28,132 nt of DNA from JAFKKS01 sp039808325 (GCA_039808325.1 JBDHSU010000044.1:1-28132); one strand, 5' to 3'; shown: positions 16,501 through 24,049, counted from the stretch's first letter. Numbers and translations are program-made. Notes: a model not told the origin generated them from the letters alone.

Positions 16501-16896
16501 TCAGTCCGCGCGCCGCGGTAGCTCTTCAGCGAAGCGCAATTGGTTTCCGAAAGGGTCGATCACGTTCATCTCGCGCGTATCCCATGGCGTCGTCTCAAGG
16601 CCCGGGCGCATATAGCCGTAGCCTTTCGCCATGACCTCGCGGTGATAGGCCTCGATGCCCGACATCTCGATGCGGATCGCCGTTCCCGGCGTGCCGTCGC
16701 CGTGGTGCTCGCTCAGATGCAAGCGCAGCCCGCCGCGCGAGATCTGCATATAGAGCGGCGCCGCCGCATCGAAGCGATGCTCCCAATCGACGGAGAAGCC
16801 GAGGAATCCGAGGTAGAACTCCCGCGCTTTCTCGACCGAGAACATGCGCAGGATCGGCACGACGTTGTCGAAGAGCGGCGCATTCGTCCCGGGCAC
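16501..16896 (-). CDS. VOC/glyoxalase-superfamily protein encoded inside the cyd operon
   Basis: A 131-residue protein of the vicinal-oxygen-chelate fold, close to the group annotated as glyoxalase superfamily or bleomycin-resistance-like. It shows FDNVVPILRMFSVEKAREFY, the core FLGFSVDWEHRF, LYMQISRGGLRLHLSEHHGD and a C-terminal WDTREMNVIDPFGNQLRF. It begins with GTG (GAGGAC upstream) 15 nt after cydA and ends 11 nt before cydB, with its stop overlapping the cydB ribosome site. It is therefore a true member of the operon, although VOC proteins are not part of any known bd oxidase. Members of this group can bind and sequester glycopeptide antibiotics or act as metal-dependent enzymes; the role here is unknown. 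Confidence 0.88.
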   Translation of the reverse strand: MPGTNAPLFDNVVPILRMFSVEKAREFYLGFLGFSVDWEHRFDAAAPLYMQISRGGLRLHLSEHHGDGTPGTAIRIEMSGIEAYHREVMAKGYGYMRPGLETTPWDTREMNVIDPFGNQLRFAEELPRRAD

Positions 16897-16911
16897 GATT
16901 GTCCTCGCTCC

Positions 16912-18297
16912 CTACAAAGCTTCGCGGCCGGCCGCATCGGCGGCGCCGATCGGCGGACCGCCGGCGGTCTTCGGATTTTCGACCGCGGCGCCGACGGGAC
17001 CGTGCTCGATCAGGCGGTTGATGTAGTAGATGCCGGCGCCGAACACGACGCCGTAGACGAGCACGAACAGCGCGAGCGTCTGCGCGATGTTGATGGCGAG
17101 GACGGGAGAGGTCGCGTCCGCGGTGCGCAAGATGCCGTAAGCGACCCAGGGCTGGCGCCCGCTTTCCGTCACCAGCCAGCCGGACAGCACCGCGACGAAG
17201 CCGATCCACCAGCCCCAGCTCGCGGCTTTCAAATACCAGCGCGTCGTAAACAATCGTCCGCGCCACCACAGCCACACGCCGAACAGGCCGGCCGCGATCA
17301 TCAGCAGGCCGATGCCGACCATGATGCGGAACGCATAGAAGACGCTCCACACCGGGGGACGGTCTTGCGGCGGCACGCTTTTCAGGCCGGGGAAGAGGCC
17401 GTCGAGCTTGTGCGTGAGAATGAGAGACGCGCCGCGCGGGATCGAGATGGCGAAGCGATTGCGCTCCGCCTTCTCGTCGGGCCAGGCGATGATGTTGAAA
17501 TCCCCCGGCTCCGACCCGTCCCAATGCGCTTCCATCGCCGCGATCTTGATCGGCTGGTACTTCAGCGTGTTGAGCCCGTGCTGATCGCCGATGAAGAGTT
17601 GCAGCGGCGCGAGGATGGCGAGGAGCCCCACCGCCATGCGGATCATCGTGCGGCCTTCTTCCTCGTGCCGGTTGCCGAGCAGGTAGCGCGCGCCCACCGC
17701 GAGCACGCAGAACGCGGTGGTGAGATACGCGGCGTTGAGCATATGCGCGAAGCGATACGGAAAGCTGGGATTGAAGATGACCTTCCACCAGTCGACGGGA
17801 TAGGCGATGCCGTCGCGCATCTCGTGCCCGGCCGGTGTCTGCATCCAGGAATTGGCCGAGAGAATCCAGAACGCCGAGGTGGCGGTGCCCACCGCGACCA
17901 GGATCGCGGATGTCACATGCAGCCAGCGCGGCACGCGGTCTCCGCCGAACAGAAGGATACCGAGGAACGTCGCCTCCAGGAAGAACGCGGTGAGCACCTC
18001 GTAGCCGATCAGCGGACCGAGGACGTTGCCGGTGACGACGGAGAAGCGGCTCCAGTTGGTCCCGAACTGATAGGACAGCACGATGCCGGAGACGACGCCC
18101 ATCGCGAACGACACGGCGAAGATCTTGGTCCAGAAGCTCGCGATGCGCTTGAAGTGGTCGCGCCCCGTCACGCTCCATAAGACCTCGAGCGTCGCGATGT
18201 AGGCGGAGAGCCCGATCGTGAAGCTCGGGAAAATGATGTGAAACGAGATCGTGAACGCGAACTGCAGCCGCGCCAGCATGACGGGATCGAGTTCCAT
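16912..18297 (-). CDS. cydA: Cytochrome bd-type quinol oxidase subunit I (CIO-like, short Q loop)
   Basis: The catalytic subunit, 461 residues in the inner membrane, oxidising quinol and reducing O2 to water. Heme ligands are in place: His20 (FHIIFPSFTIG), His185 (YRFAHMLN) and Met326 (FRIMVG). The proton-path acids Glu100 and Glu108 align with E. coli Glu99 and Glu107, and Lys251 and Glu256 of YQPIKIAAMEAHWD align with the quinone-site pair. GRQPW is present near residue 380. The protein is about 60 residues shorter than E. coli CydA because the Q loop is short, which places it in the cyanide-insensitive (CioA) branch. The ATG at 18297 has a weak AGG upstream. It is first in a cydA-VOC-cydB operon; repeat C lies just upstream. 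Confidence 0.95.
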   Translation of the reverse strand: MELDPVMLARLQFAFTISFHIIFPSFTIGLSAYIATLEVLWSVTGRDHFKRIASFWTKIFAVSFAMGVVSGIVLSYQFGTNWSRFSVVTGNVLGPLIGYEVLTAFFLEATFLGILLFGGDRVPRWLHVTSAILVAVGTATSAFWILSANSWMQTPAGHEMRDGIAYPVDWWKVIFNPSFPYRFAHMLNAAYLTTAFCVLAVGARYLLGNRHEEEGRTMIRMAVGLLAILAPLQLFIGDQHGLNTLKYQPIKIAAMEAHWDGSEPGDFNIIAWPDEKAERNRFAISIPRGASLILTHKLDGLFPGLKSVPPQDRPPVWSVFYAFRIMVGIGLLMIAAGLFGVWLWWRGRLFTTRWYLKAASWGWWIGFVAVLSGWLVTESGRQPWVAYGILRTADATSPVLAINIAQTLALFVLVYGVVFGAGIYYINRLIEHGPVGAAVENPKTAGGPPIGAADAAGREAL

Positions 18298-18363
18298 GCC
18301 GTGAACCTAGGCCGATGTTGGCGAAACGGAAAGCCCCCGCGGGGCGATGATCCGCAGCTCCGT

Positions 18364-18493
18364 GTCATTCCGGGGCGCGAAGCGCGAACCCAAAATCCGT
18401 ACGCCCTGTCAACGAAACTGCCTGAGGCTTAAAATATCGCTACGGTGTATGGATTCCGGACTTGCCGCCCAAAAGGCGGCAATCCGGAATGAC
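18364..18493. repeat. Intergenic palindromic repeat C
   Basis: A 130-bp element bounded by the perfect inverted pair GTCATTCCGG (18364-18373) and CCGGAATGAC (18484-18493). Inside it are a GCGCGAAGCGC stem, the TATGGATTCCGG core shared with repeat B, and a TTGCCGCCCAAAAGGCGGCAA hairpin-forming stretch near 18463-18483. It fills most of the 208-bp gap between the second VOC gene and cydA, both on the minus strand. It may end transcription from the VOC gene, and it lies just upstream of where the cydA promoter must be. Confidence 0.85.
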
Positions 18494-18505
18494 AGATTTC
18501 TCAGT

Positions 18506-18895
18506 TCAGGCCGCCTTGCGTTCCAGCACCTCGATCGACACGCCTTGCGGCCCGCGCACGAAGCTGATGAAAACGCCCGGCCGCACCTCATTGAGTTCCA
18601 TCGTGAACTCGGCACCCTTCGCCTTGAGTTCGGCAACGACCGCTTCGATGTTCGTGACCGACAGCCCGAAGTGATCGAGCCCCTGATACGGCGTCACCGG
18701 GGGCGGGTTGACCTTGCTGCCGGGAGGAACCGGGGCGATGAAGATATCCATACCGCCGAGCTTGAGGTCGATGCGCGTTTCGCCGCCCTGCGTCGTCCGC
18801 ACGATCTCCGCCCCGAACATCTCCTCGTAATACTTCGCGGTCGCCTCCGGGTCGGGACTGCGCAGGTGGATGTGATCACAGGTGAATTTCGCCAT
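18506..18895 (-). CDS. VOC family protein (glyoxalase/dioxygenase fold)
   Basis: A 129-residue VOC-fold protein. The start at 18895 (MAKFTCDHIHLRSPDP) is chosen because GGAGGAG lies 8 nt upstream; the ATG at 18913 sits before that ribosome site and would add only MEERPG. Paired beta-alpha-beta-beta-beta modules are clear: residues 5-60 (DHIHLRSPDPEATAKYYEEM) and 65-129 (LDHFGLSVTNIEAVVAELKA and VSIEVLER). His10, His about 73 and the Glu of VSIEVLE stand at the usual metal-ligand positions, so it is probably a metal-dependent enzyme such as a lyase, epimerase or glyoxalase I. It is not a close relative of the VOC protein in the cyd operon. Substrate unknown. Confidence 0.88.
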   Translation of the reverse strand: MAKFTCDHIHLRSPDPEATAKYYEEMFGAEIVRTTQGGETRIDLKLGGMDIFIAPVPPGSKVNPPPVTPYQGLDHFGLSVTNIEAVVAELKAKGAEFTMELNEVRPGVFISFVRGPQGVSIEVLERKAA

Positions 18896-19067
18896 GCCGG
18901 GTCGCTCCTCCATTCCTTGCCGGAGCAGGACTAGCGGTTCGCCGCGCCTCGCGCCAGCGCCGGAACGGCACGAAAGCGGCGGTGGACAACTTCGCTCCCG
19001 CAGGGATCGCGGCCGCGCGCCGGATTATGCTGCCGCCCGCCGCAAGGCTGCTGTGCAAAGGGCTGTC

Positions 19068-20417
19068 ATGACCGAAACGACCACTCGCCCCGGCATCCGC
19101 CCGCCTTCCCGCGGTGCATCGCAAGGCGCCCTCGACCGCTTCTTCGGCCTGACGGAAAACGGCACGACCGTGCGCACCGAGGTGATCGCCGGCTGCACGA
19201 CCTTTCTGACGATGGCCTACATCGTTTTCGTCAACCCGCAGATCCTCGGCACCACCGGCATGGACAAGGGCGCGGTGTTCGTCGCGACCTGCATCGCCGC
19301 CGCGGTCTCGACCATGGTGATGGCGCTCTACGCCAACTATCCGATCGCGCTGGCGCCCGGCATGGGACTCAATGCCTTCTTCGCGTTCACCGTCGTCGTC
19401 ACCTACAAATATTCGTGGCAGCAAGGGCTCGCGGCGGTGTTCTGCTCCGGCGTGATCTTCTTCCTGATCTCGGTCCTGCGTCTGCGCGAATATGTGATCC
19501 ACGCGATCCCGCAGAATCTCAAGCTCGCGGTGGCGGCGGGCGTCGGCCTGTTCCTCGGCATCATCGCGCTGGAGACGTCGGGCATCGTCGTGGCGCACCC
19601 GGCGACGCTCGTCACCCTCGGCGACCTCACGAAGCCGGCGGCCATGCTCGCCATCCTTGGTTTCGTGCTGATCGCCGCGTTCGACCGGCGACGCCTCACC
19701 GGCGGCACGCTCATCGGCATCCTGATCGTGACGGGGATCGGCGTACCGCTCGGGCTCGCGAAATACAGCGGGATCGTCTCGATGCCACCCTCTCTCGCGC
19801 CGACGTTCCTGCAACTCGATTTCTCCCGCGCGTTCGAATTGTCGTTCGTGATCGTCGTGTTCTCGATCCTGTTCGTCGACGTGTTCGACAATGCCGGCAC
19901 GCTGATCGGCGTGACGCAGCGCACCGGCCTCATGGTGGACGGCAAGCTCGCGCGCATGAAACAGGCGCTGATCGCCGATTCCTTCGCCGCCATGTTCGGC
20001 TCGCTGATCGGCACCTCGACGACCACCAGCTATATCGAGAGCGCGTCCGGCGTCTCCGCCGGGGGACGCACGGGGCTGACGGCGGCCGTCGTCTCCATCC
20101 TGTTCCTGCTGGCGCTGTTTTTCGCGCCGCTCGCGGGCATGATCCCCGCCTACGCCTCTGCCGCGGCGCTTCTCTATGTCGCCTGCCTGATGGCACGCAG
20201 CCTCGCCGACATCGACTGGGAGGACGCAACGGAATATGCGCCGGCGGTGGTCGCCGCCGTGACGATGCCGCTGACCTATTCGATCGCAACCGGCATCGGC
20301 CTCGGCTTCATCACCCACACGCTGATCAAGATCGTCGCCGGCAAAGTGCATGAAGCCTCGCCCGCGGTGATGGTGCTGGCGGCGCTGTTCGCGATCAAAT
20401 TCGCCGTAGCGGGATAA
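19068..20417 (+). CDS. NCS2 family purine permease, AzgA-like (adenine/guanine/hypoxanthine)
   Basis: A proton-driven purine base uptake permease of the inner membrane, 449 residues with 12-14 membrane segments. The ATG at 19068 (MTETTTRPG) has AAAGGG 6 nt upstream; the frame is open further up but without a family start. AzgA-type signatures are LDRFFGLTENGTTVRTEVIAG, TTFLTMAYIVFVNPQIL, PGMGLNAFFAFTVV, FDNAGTLIGVTQRTGLM and GTSTTTSYIESASGVSAGGRTGLTA, the last two being the substrate-binding helices. It is divergent from the VOC gene (172-bp gap, no convincing promoter seen) and is followed after 10 nt by the EamA gene. Xanthine/uracil NCS2 members differ in these motifs, so purine nucleobases are favoured. 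Confidence 0.93.
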   Translation: MTETTTRPGIRPPSRGASQGALDRFFGLTENGTTVRTEVIAGCTTFLTMAYIVFVNPQILGTTGMDKGAVFVATCIAAAVSTMVMALYANYPIALAPGMGLNAFFAFTVVVTYKYSWQQGLAAVFCSGVIFFLISVLRLREYVIHAIPQNLKLAVAAGVGLFLGIIALETSGIVVAHPATLVTLGDLTKPAAMLAILGFVLIAAFDRRRLTGGTLIGILIVTGIGVPLGLAKYSGIVSMPPSLAPTFLQLDFSRAFELSFVIVVFSILFVDVFDNAGTLIGVTQRTGLMVDGKLARMKQALIADSFAAMFGSLIGTSTTTSYIESASGVSAGGRTGLTAAVVSILFLLALFFAPLAGMIPAYASAAALLYVACLMARSLADIDWEDATEYAPAVVAAVTMPLTYSIATGIGLGFITHTLIKIVAGKVHEASPAVMVLAALFAIKFAVAG

Positions 20418-20427
20418 GGCTTGCGCC

Positions 20428-20865
20428 ATGCCGACCGGTGGCTTGCTCTCCTCATGGCAATTCTGGGCCTTCGCCTCGGCCGCCTTCGCCGCGCTGACGG
20501 CGATCTTCGCCAAGGTCGGCGTCGAAGCCATCAATTCCGATCTCGCGACGCTCATCCGCACCGTCGTCATCCTGGCCGCCATCGCCATGATCGTTTTCGC
20601 GACCGGGCAGTTTCGCGATCCGGCCTCAATTTCAGCGCGAACCTACCTTTTTCTCGTCTTGTCGGGACTGGCGACGGGCGCGTCGTGGCTTTGCTATTTT
20701 CGCGCGCTCAAGCTCGGCAACGCCGCGCAAGTCGCTCCGATCGACAAGCTGAGCGTCGTCCTGGTCGCGATCTTCGGCGTCCTTTTCCTGGGCGAGAAAC
20801 TGGCGCCGCTGAATTGGTTCGGCGTCGCGTTGATCGCGGCGGGAGCGCTTCTGGTTGCGCTGTGA
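20428..20865 (+). CDS. EamA domain protein, half-size (single-domain) transporter
   Basis: A 145-residue membrane protein with one EamA/DMT domain of about five helices. FWAFASAAFAALTAIFAKVGV opens the domain, LATGASWLCYFRALKLG fills the middle, and APIDKLSVVLVAIFGVLFLGEKLAPLNWFGVALIAAG is the conserved final hairpin. Full drug/metabolite exporters have two such domains; single-domain members probably work as dimers, like the SMR proteins. It starts 10 nt after the purine permease stop without a clear ribosome site, so it is likely coupled to it. Substrate unknown. Confidence 0.88.
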   Translation: MPTGGLLSSWQFWAFASAAFAALTAIFAKVGVEAINSDLATLIRTVVILAAIAMIVFATGQFRDPASISARTYLFLVLSGLATGASWLCYFRALKLGNAAQVAPIDKLSVVLVAIFGVLFLGEKLAPLNWFGVALIAAGALLVAL

Positions 20866-20927
20866 TCGCCCGGCTTGCGTAAGCACCGCGACGACTATCG
20901 CCATGGGGCCGAACACAGGAGGAAACC

Positions 20928-21107
20928 GTGCCGATGCGCATCGGCGATCTGCGGCAAGTCTGCGGCCCCGGCGACATCGGCGTCATTCCCGGCGGAACAG
21001 AGCATGAAGCCTGGTTCCACGAGGACACGCAGGTGATCGACGTATTCGCCCCGCCGCGCGAGGATTTCCTGGCCGGCGGGCCGCCGCCTTACATGCGCAA
21101 GGAATAG
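20928..21107 (+). pseudogene. C-terminal half of a cupin-domain protein
   Basis: This is a 59-residue frame starting at a GTG with an excellent AGGAGGA ribosome site. It contains PMRIGDLRQVCGPGDIGVIPGG and then TEHEAWFHEDTQVIDVFAPPREDFLAGG. The part GDxxxIPxGxxH is cupin motif 2, and VFxPPREDFLAGG is the usual end of small single-domain cupins of about 100-110 residues. The first half, with the motif 1 metal ligands (HxH and Glu), is not present in any frame of the 62 nt back to the EamA stop. It is therefore probably a remnant left by a deletion. That the start signal is so good leaves open that the short peptide is made. Confidence 0.65.
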
Positions 21108-21131
21108 GTCTGCTGCGCAAAGCGACACTCC

Positions 21132-21231
21132 CCGTCATCCTGAGATGCTCGCCGAAGGCGAGCCTCGAAGGATGGTCAGGACACGGGCCGTCGTCCTTCG
21201 AGGCTCGGCGCGTCGCGCCTCAGGATGACGG
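21132..21231. repeat. Intergenic palindromic repeat D (CCGTCATCCTGAG type)
   Basis: A 100-bp element bounded by the perfect 13-bp inverted pair CCGTCATCCTGAG (21132-21144) and CTCAGGATGACGG (21219-21231). A second inner pair is AGCCTCGAAGGA and TCCTTCGAGGCT. This is another known type of repeat in alphaproteobacteria, distinct in sequence from the other elements here. It sits in the convergent gap between the cupin remnant and the uracil-DNA glycosylase gene and could end both transcripts. Confidence 0.9.
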
Positions 21232-21252
21232 ATCGGGCCAAAAAATCGCAGC

Positions 21253-22116
21253 CTACGATTCCAGCGCCTTCTTGATCGACAGCAGGTCGCGCCAGGAATG
21301 GCGCTTCTCCAGCGGCTGCCGCAATAGATAGGCCGGATGGAACGTTGCCATCGCGCGGATATCGCGCTCGCCGGCCTGATACGTCATCCAGCGTCCGCGC
21401 GTCCGGCGAATGCCGTCGGCGATGCCGAGGAGCGCCGCGGTCGACGGCTTGCCGAGGGTGACCAGCACGTCCGGCGCGACGAGTTCGATCTGACGGCGGA
21501 TGAACGGCAGGCAGATCTGCGTTTCCTGCATGGACGGGTCGCGGTTGCCGGGCGGACGCCATGGGATGATGTTGGCGATGTAGACGCCGGTGCGGTCCAG
21601 GCCGATCGATGCGAGCATCCGGTCGAGCAACTGCCCGGACGGGCCCACGAAGGGTAATCCTTCGATGTCCTCCTCGCGGCCCGGCGCCTCGCCGACAAGC
21701 ATCAGTCGCGCCTGCGGGTTGCCATCGGCGAAAACGAGACGCTTGGCGGTGAGCTTCAACGCGCAGCCGTCGAAGGATTCAAGGAGCGCCCGCAGTTCAT
21801 CGAGGCTGCCGGCGCGCGCGGCGGCCTCGCGCGCGGCGAGCGTGGCCGCTTCCGCCGCAACCGGTACCGGGCCCGGCTTCGGCACGACCGTGGGCGGCAC
21901 CGGAGCGTCGCGGCGGCGCAGGGTCCGCGTCGGGATTTCGGTCGCCGGCCCCTGCGGAGGCACGGGCGGCGAAGCGCCGCCGACGGGGCTCCTGGCGCGA
22001 GGCTCCTCAATGCCTACCGCCAAGCGATCGACCGGCGTTTCGCCCACGAGATCGCTCACGCCCGCTTCGGCGTAAAAGGTGAGAAGTTCGCGGGCAACGG
22101 CAGGATCAATCGGCAT
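21253..22116 (-). CDS. Uracil-DNA glycosylase, family 4-like, without a full iron-sulfur site
   Basis: A base-excision repair enzyme that removes uracil from DNA. It has 287 residues from the ATG at 22116. Residues about 40-100 are a Pro/Ala-rich linker; the catalytic domain follows. Motif A is GEAPG (142-146, in VGEAPGREEDIEGLPFVG) and motif B is HPAYLL (260-265). Classical family 4 enzymes bind a [4Fe-4S] cluster through four Cys. Here the protein has only two cysteines in all, Cys118 and Cys202; the other two ligand positions are Phe115 and Trp186 (IIPWRPPGNR instead of the usual CRPP). Many alphaproteobacterial members look like this, so it is probably an active lineage-specific form without the cluster. 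Divergent from the ETF-QO gene. Confidence 0.9.
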   Translation of the reverse strand: MPIDPAVARELLTFYAEAGVSDLVGETPVDRLAVGIEEPRARSPVGGASPPVPPQGPATEIPTRTLRRRDAPVPPTVVPKPGPVPVAAEAATLAAREAAARAGSLDELRALLESFDGCALKLTAKRLVFADGNPQARLMLVGEAPGREEDIEGLPFVGPSGQLLDRMLASIGLDRTGVYIANIIPWRPPGNRDPSMQETQICLPFIRRQIELVAPDVLVTLGKPSTAALLGIADGIRRTRGRWMTYQAGERDIRAMATFHPAYLLRQPLEKRHSWRDLLSIKKALES

Positions 22117-22177
22117 GGCCGCGCTAGTGTAGCAAAGACGCGACCGCAACCAACCGTCCCCTTTGCCGCCCTCTCCG

Positions 22178-22206
22178 TTGACAAGCGGCGGAGACGCCTG
22201 CACTTC
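22178..22206 (+). promoter_or_regulatory. Candidate -35 element for the ETF-QO gene
   Basis: An exact TTGACA lies at 22178-22183 in the 120-bp divergent gap, 54 nt ahead of the ATG at 22237. The hexamer 17 nt downstream (CACTTC) is a poor -10, so this is only a candidate. Confidence 0.25.
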
Positions 22207-22236
22207 GTTGAAATATCTCTAATCTTGGAGTGCCGC

Positions 22237-23889
22237 ATGACCGACGCCGAACTGCCTGCCCGCGAAGCGATGGAATTCGACGTCGTGGTGGTCGGCGCCG
22301 GCCCGGCCGGGCTGTCCTGCGCCATTCGGCTCAAGCAGCTCGCGCCCGACCTCACCGTCGTGGTCGTGGAAAAAGGGTCCGAGGTCGGCGCGCACATCCT
22401 GTCCGGCGCGGTGATCGACCCGGTCGGCCTCGACCAGCTCGTGCCGGAGTGGCGCAACGACGACACGCTGATGAAAACGCCGGTCAAGCACGACCGCTTC
22501 TACTGGCTCGGCGAATCGGGGGCGCTGCGCCTGCCGAACCTCATGATGCCGCCGCTGATGAACAACCACGGCAATGTCATCGCCTCGCTCGGCGATGTCT
22601 GCCGCTGGCTCGCGGCGCAGGCGGAAGCGCTCGGCGTCGAGATCTATCCCGGCTTCGCCGCGGCCGAAGTCCTCTACGACGACAACGGCGCCGTCGCCGG
22701 CATCGCCACCGGCGACATGGGGATCGGCAAGGACGGCCAGCCGACGAGCGGCTTCACCCGCGGCATGGAGCTGCGCGCCAAATACACGCTGTTCGCCGAA
22801 GGGGCGCGCGGCAGCCTCACCAAGACGCTGATCGCACGCTACGACCTCGCCAAGGACAGCGAGCCGCCGAAATTCGGCATCGGCCTCAAGGAGCTCTGGC
22901 AGGTGGCGCCGGAGAAGCATCAGCCCGGCCTGATCCAGCACACGTTCGGCTGGCCGCTCGACAACAAGACCGGCGGCGGCTCGTTCCTCTACCACTGGGG
23001 CGACAACCTGGTGTCGGTCGGGTTCGTGGTGCATCTCAACTACAGCAATCCGTGGCTCTCGCCGTTCGACGAGTTGCAGCGTTTCAAGACGCATCCGCTG
23101 GTGCGCGACACCTTCGCCGGCGGCAAGCGGCTTTCCTACGGCGCGCGCGCCATCACCGAGGGCGGCTACCAGTCGGTGCCGAGGCTCACCTTCCCCGGGG
23201 GGGCGCTGCTCGGCTGCGCCGCCGGCTTCGTCAATGTGCCGCGCATCAAGGGCTCGCATAACGCGATGCTTTCCGGCATGCAGGCGGCCGAACACGTCGC
23301 CGCCGCCATCGCGGCGGGGCGCGCGAACGACGAATTGCGCGACTACGAGGATCAGTGGCGCCGTTCGGCGATCGGCCGCGACCTTTGGAAGGTGCGCAAC
23401 GTCAAGCCGCTGTGGTCACGCTTCGGGACCGCGATCGGCGTCATGCTCGGCGGCATCGACATGTGGCTGTCCACATTCGGCCTGGGGCTCGGCACGCTGG
23501 GCCACGGCAAGCCGGACGCCAAGACGCTGAAGCCGGCCGCCGCCTGCCCCCGCATCGCCTATCCGAAGCCGGACGGCGTGCTCACGTTCGACAAGCTCTC
23601 CTCGGTGTTCCTCTCCAACACCAATCACGAGGAGAACCAGCCGGTCCATCTGCACGTGAAGGACATGGCGCTGCAAAAGTCATCCGAGCACGACGTCTAT
23701 GGCGGCCCCTCGCAGCGCTATTGCCCGGCCGGCGTCTACGAGTGGGTCGACGAGGACACCAATCCCCGCTTCCAGATCAACGCGCAGAACTGCGTCCACT
23801 GCAAAACCTGCGACATCAAGGACCCGAACTTCAATATCAATTGGGTGCCGCCGGAGGGCGGCGGAGGTCCCAACTATCCGAATATGTGA
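22237..23889 (+). CDS. Electron transfer flavoprotein-ubiquinone oxidoreductase
   Basis: ETF-QO takes electrons from reduced electron transfer flavoprotein (from acyl-CoA and amino-acid-derived dehydrogenases) and reduces ubiquinone at the inner membrane. It has 550 residues from the ATG at 22237 (GGAG upstream; a TTG 12 nt earlier is in frame but unlikely). The FAD-binding GAGPAG is at 20-25, followed by a second FAD segment around GSHNAMLSGMQAAE. The ferredoxin-like C-terminal domain has four cluster ligands Cys496 (RYCPAGVYEW), Cys519, Cys522 and Cys525 (CVHCKTC), all present. Length is normal for bacterial members. It links beta-oxidation and amino acid breakdown with the quinone pool, on which the oxidase at 15485-18297 also acts. 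Confidence 0.96.
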   Translation: MTDAELPAREAMEFDVVVVGAGPAGLSCAIRLKQLAPDLTVVVVEKGSEVGAHILSGAVIDPVGLDQLVPEWRNDDTLMKTPVKHDRFYWLGESGALRLPNLMMPPLMNNHGNVIASLGDVCRWLAAQAEALGVEIYPGFAAAEVLYDDNGAVAGIATGDMGIGKDGQPTSGFTRGMELRAKYTLFAEGARGSLTKTLIARYDLAKDSEPPKFGIGLKELWQVAPEKHQPGLIQHTFGWPLDNKTGGGSFLYHWGDNLVSVGFVVHLNYSNPWLSPFDELQRFKTHPLVRDTFAGGKRLSYGARAITEGGYQSVPRLTFPGGALLGCAAGFVNVPRIKGSHNAMLSGMQAAEHVAAAIAAGRANDELRDYEDQWRRSAIGRDLWKVRNVKPLWSRFGTAIGVMLGGIDMWLSTFGLGLGTLGHGKPDAKTLKPAAACPRIAYPKPDGVLTFDKLSSVFLSNTNHEENQPVHLHVKDMALQKSSEHDVYGGPSQRYCPAGVYEWVDEDTNPRFQINAQNCVHCKTCDIKDPNFNINWVPPEGGGGPNYPNM

Positions 23890-23963
23890 TACAGGTGCGG
23901 TATGATGCGGCGTATCCGGCCGACGGCGGCCGATGCGCCTTAAAAGAGCCATCGTGCGCGCCG

Positions 23964-24006
23964 ACCGGAGAGACCGCACGGCTGAACGTCTCTCGTGGCC
24001 GGTTTT
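23964..24006 (+). terminator. Possible terminator after the ETF-QO gene
   Basis: ACCGGAGAGAC (23964-23974) can pair with GTCTCT (23988-23993) and CCGGT (23999-24003), leaving a 5-nt bulge, and a short TTTT tract follows at 24003-24006. The bulge and the short T-run make it a weak candidate. Confidence 0.3.
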
Positions 24007-24049
24007 AACATTTGCGTCTATTTTTGGCCGCCATCTCGCGAATGTTAAA
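24004..24049. promoter_or_regulatory. Dyad 1 upstream of the TPR-ispE operon
   Basis: TTTAACATTTGCG (24004-24016) and CGCGAATGTTAAA (24037-24049) are reverse complements at 12 of 13 positions, separated by 20 nt that include TATTTTTGG. The AT-rich TTAACATT half stands out from the GC-rich surroundings and resembles in six of eight bases the CtrA half-site TTAACCAT. It is either a binding site for a regulator or a stem in the leader RNA. Confidence 0.5.

Noticed and set aside
16540..18180. Plus-strand open frame of 546 codons opposite cydA and the VOC gene
   Set aside because: Antisense shadow of clearly recognised genes; composition is not protein-like.
18896..19067. Purine riboswitch ahead of the purine permease
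   Set aside because: No conserved riboswitch core or paired stems could be seen, and such elements are mainly known from Firmicutes.
18876..20588. Minus-strand open frame of 570 codons opposite the purine permease
   Set aside because: Shadow of a clear NCS2 permease; full of His/Arg/Asp repeats.
8447..21231. Five palindromic elements as a possible CRISPR array
   Set aside because: They are scattered, long palindromes of three different sequences, not short direct repeats with spacers, and no cas genes are present.
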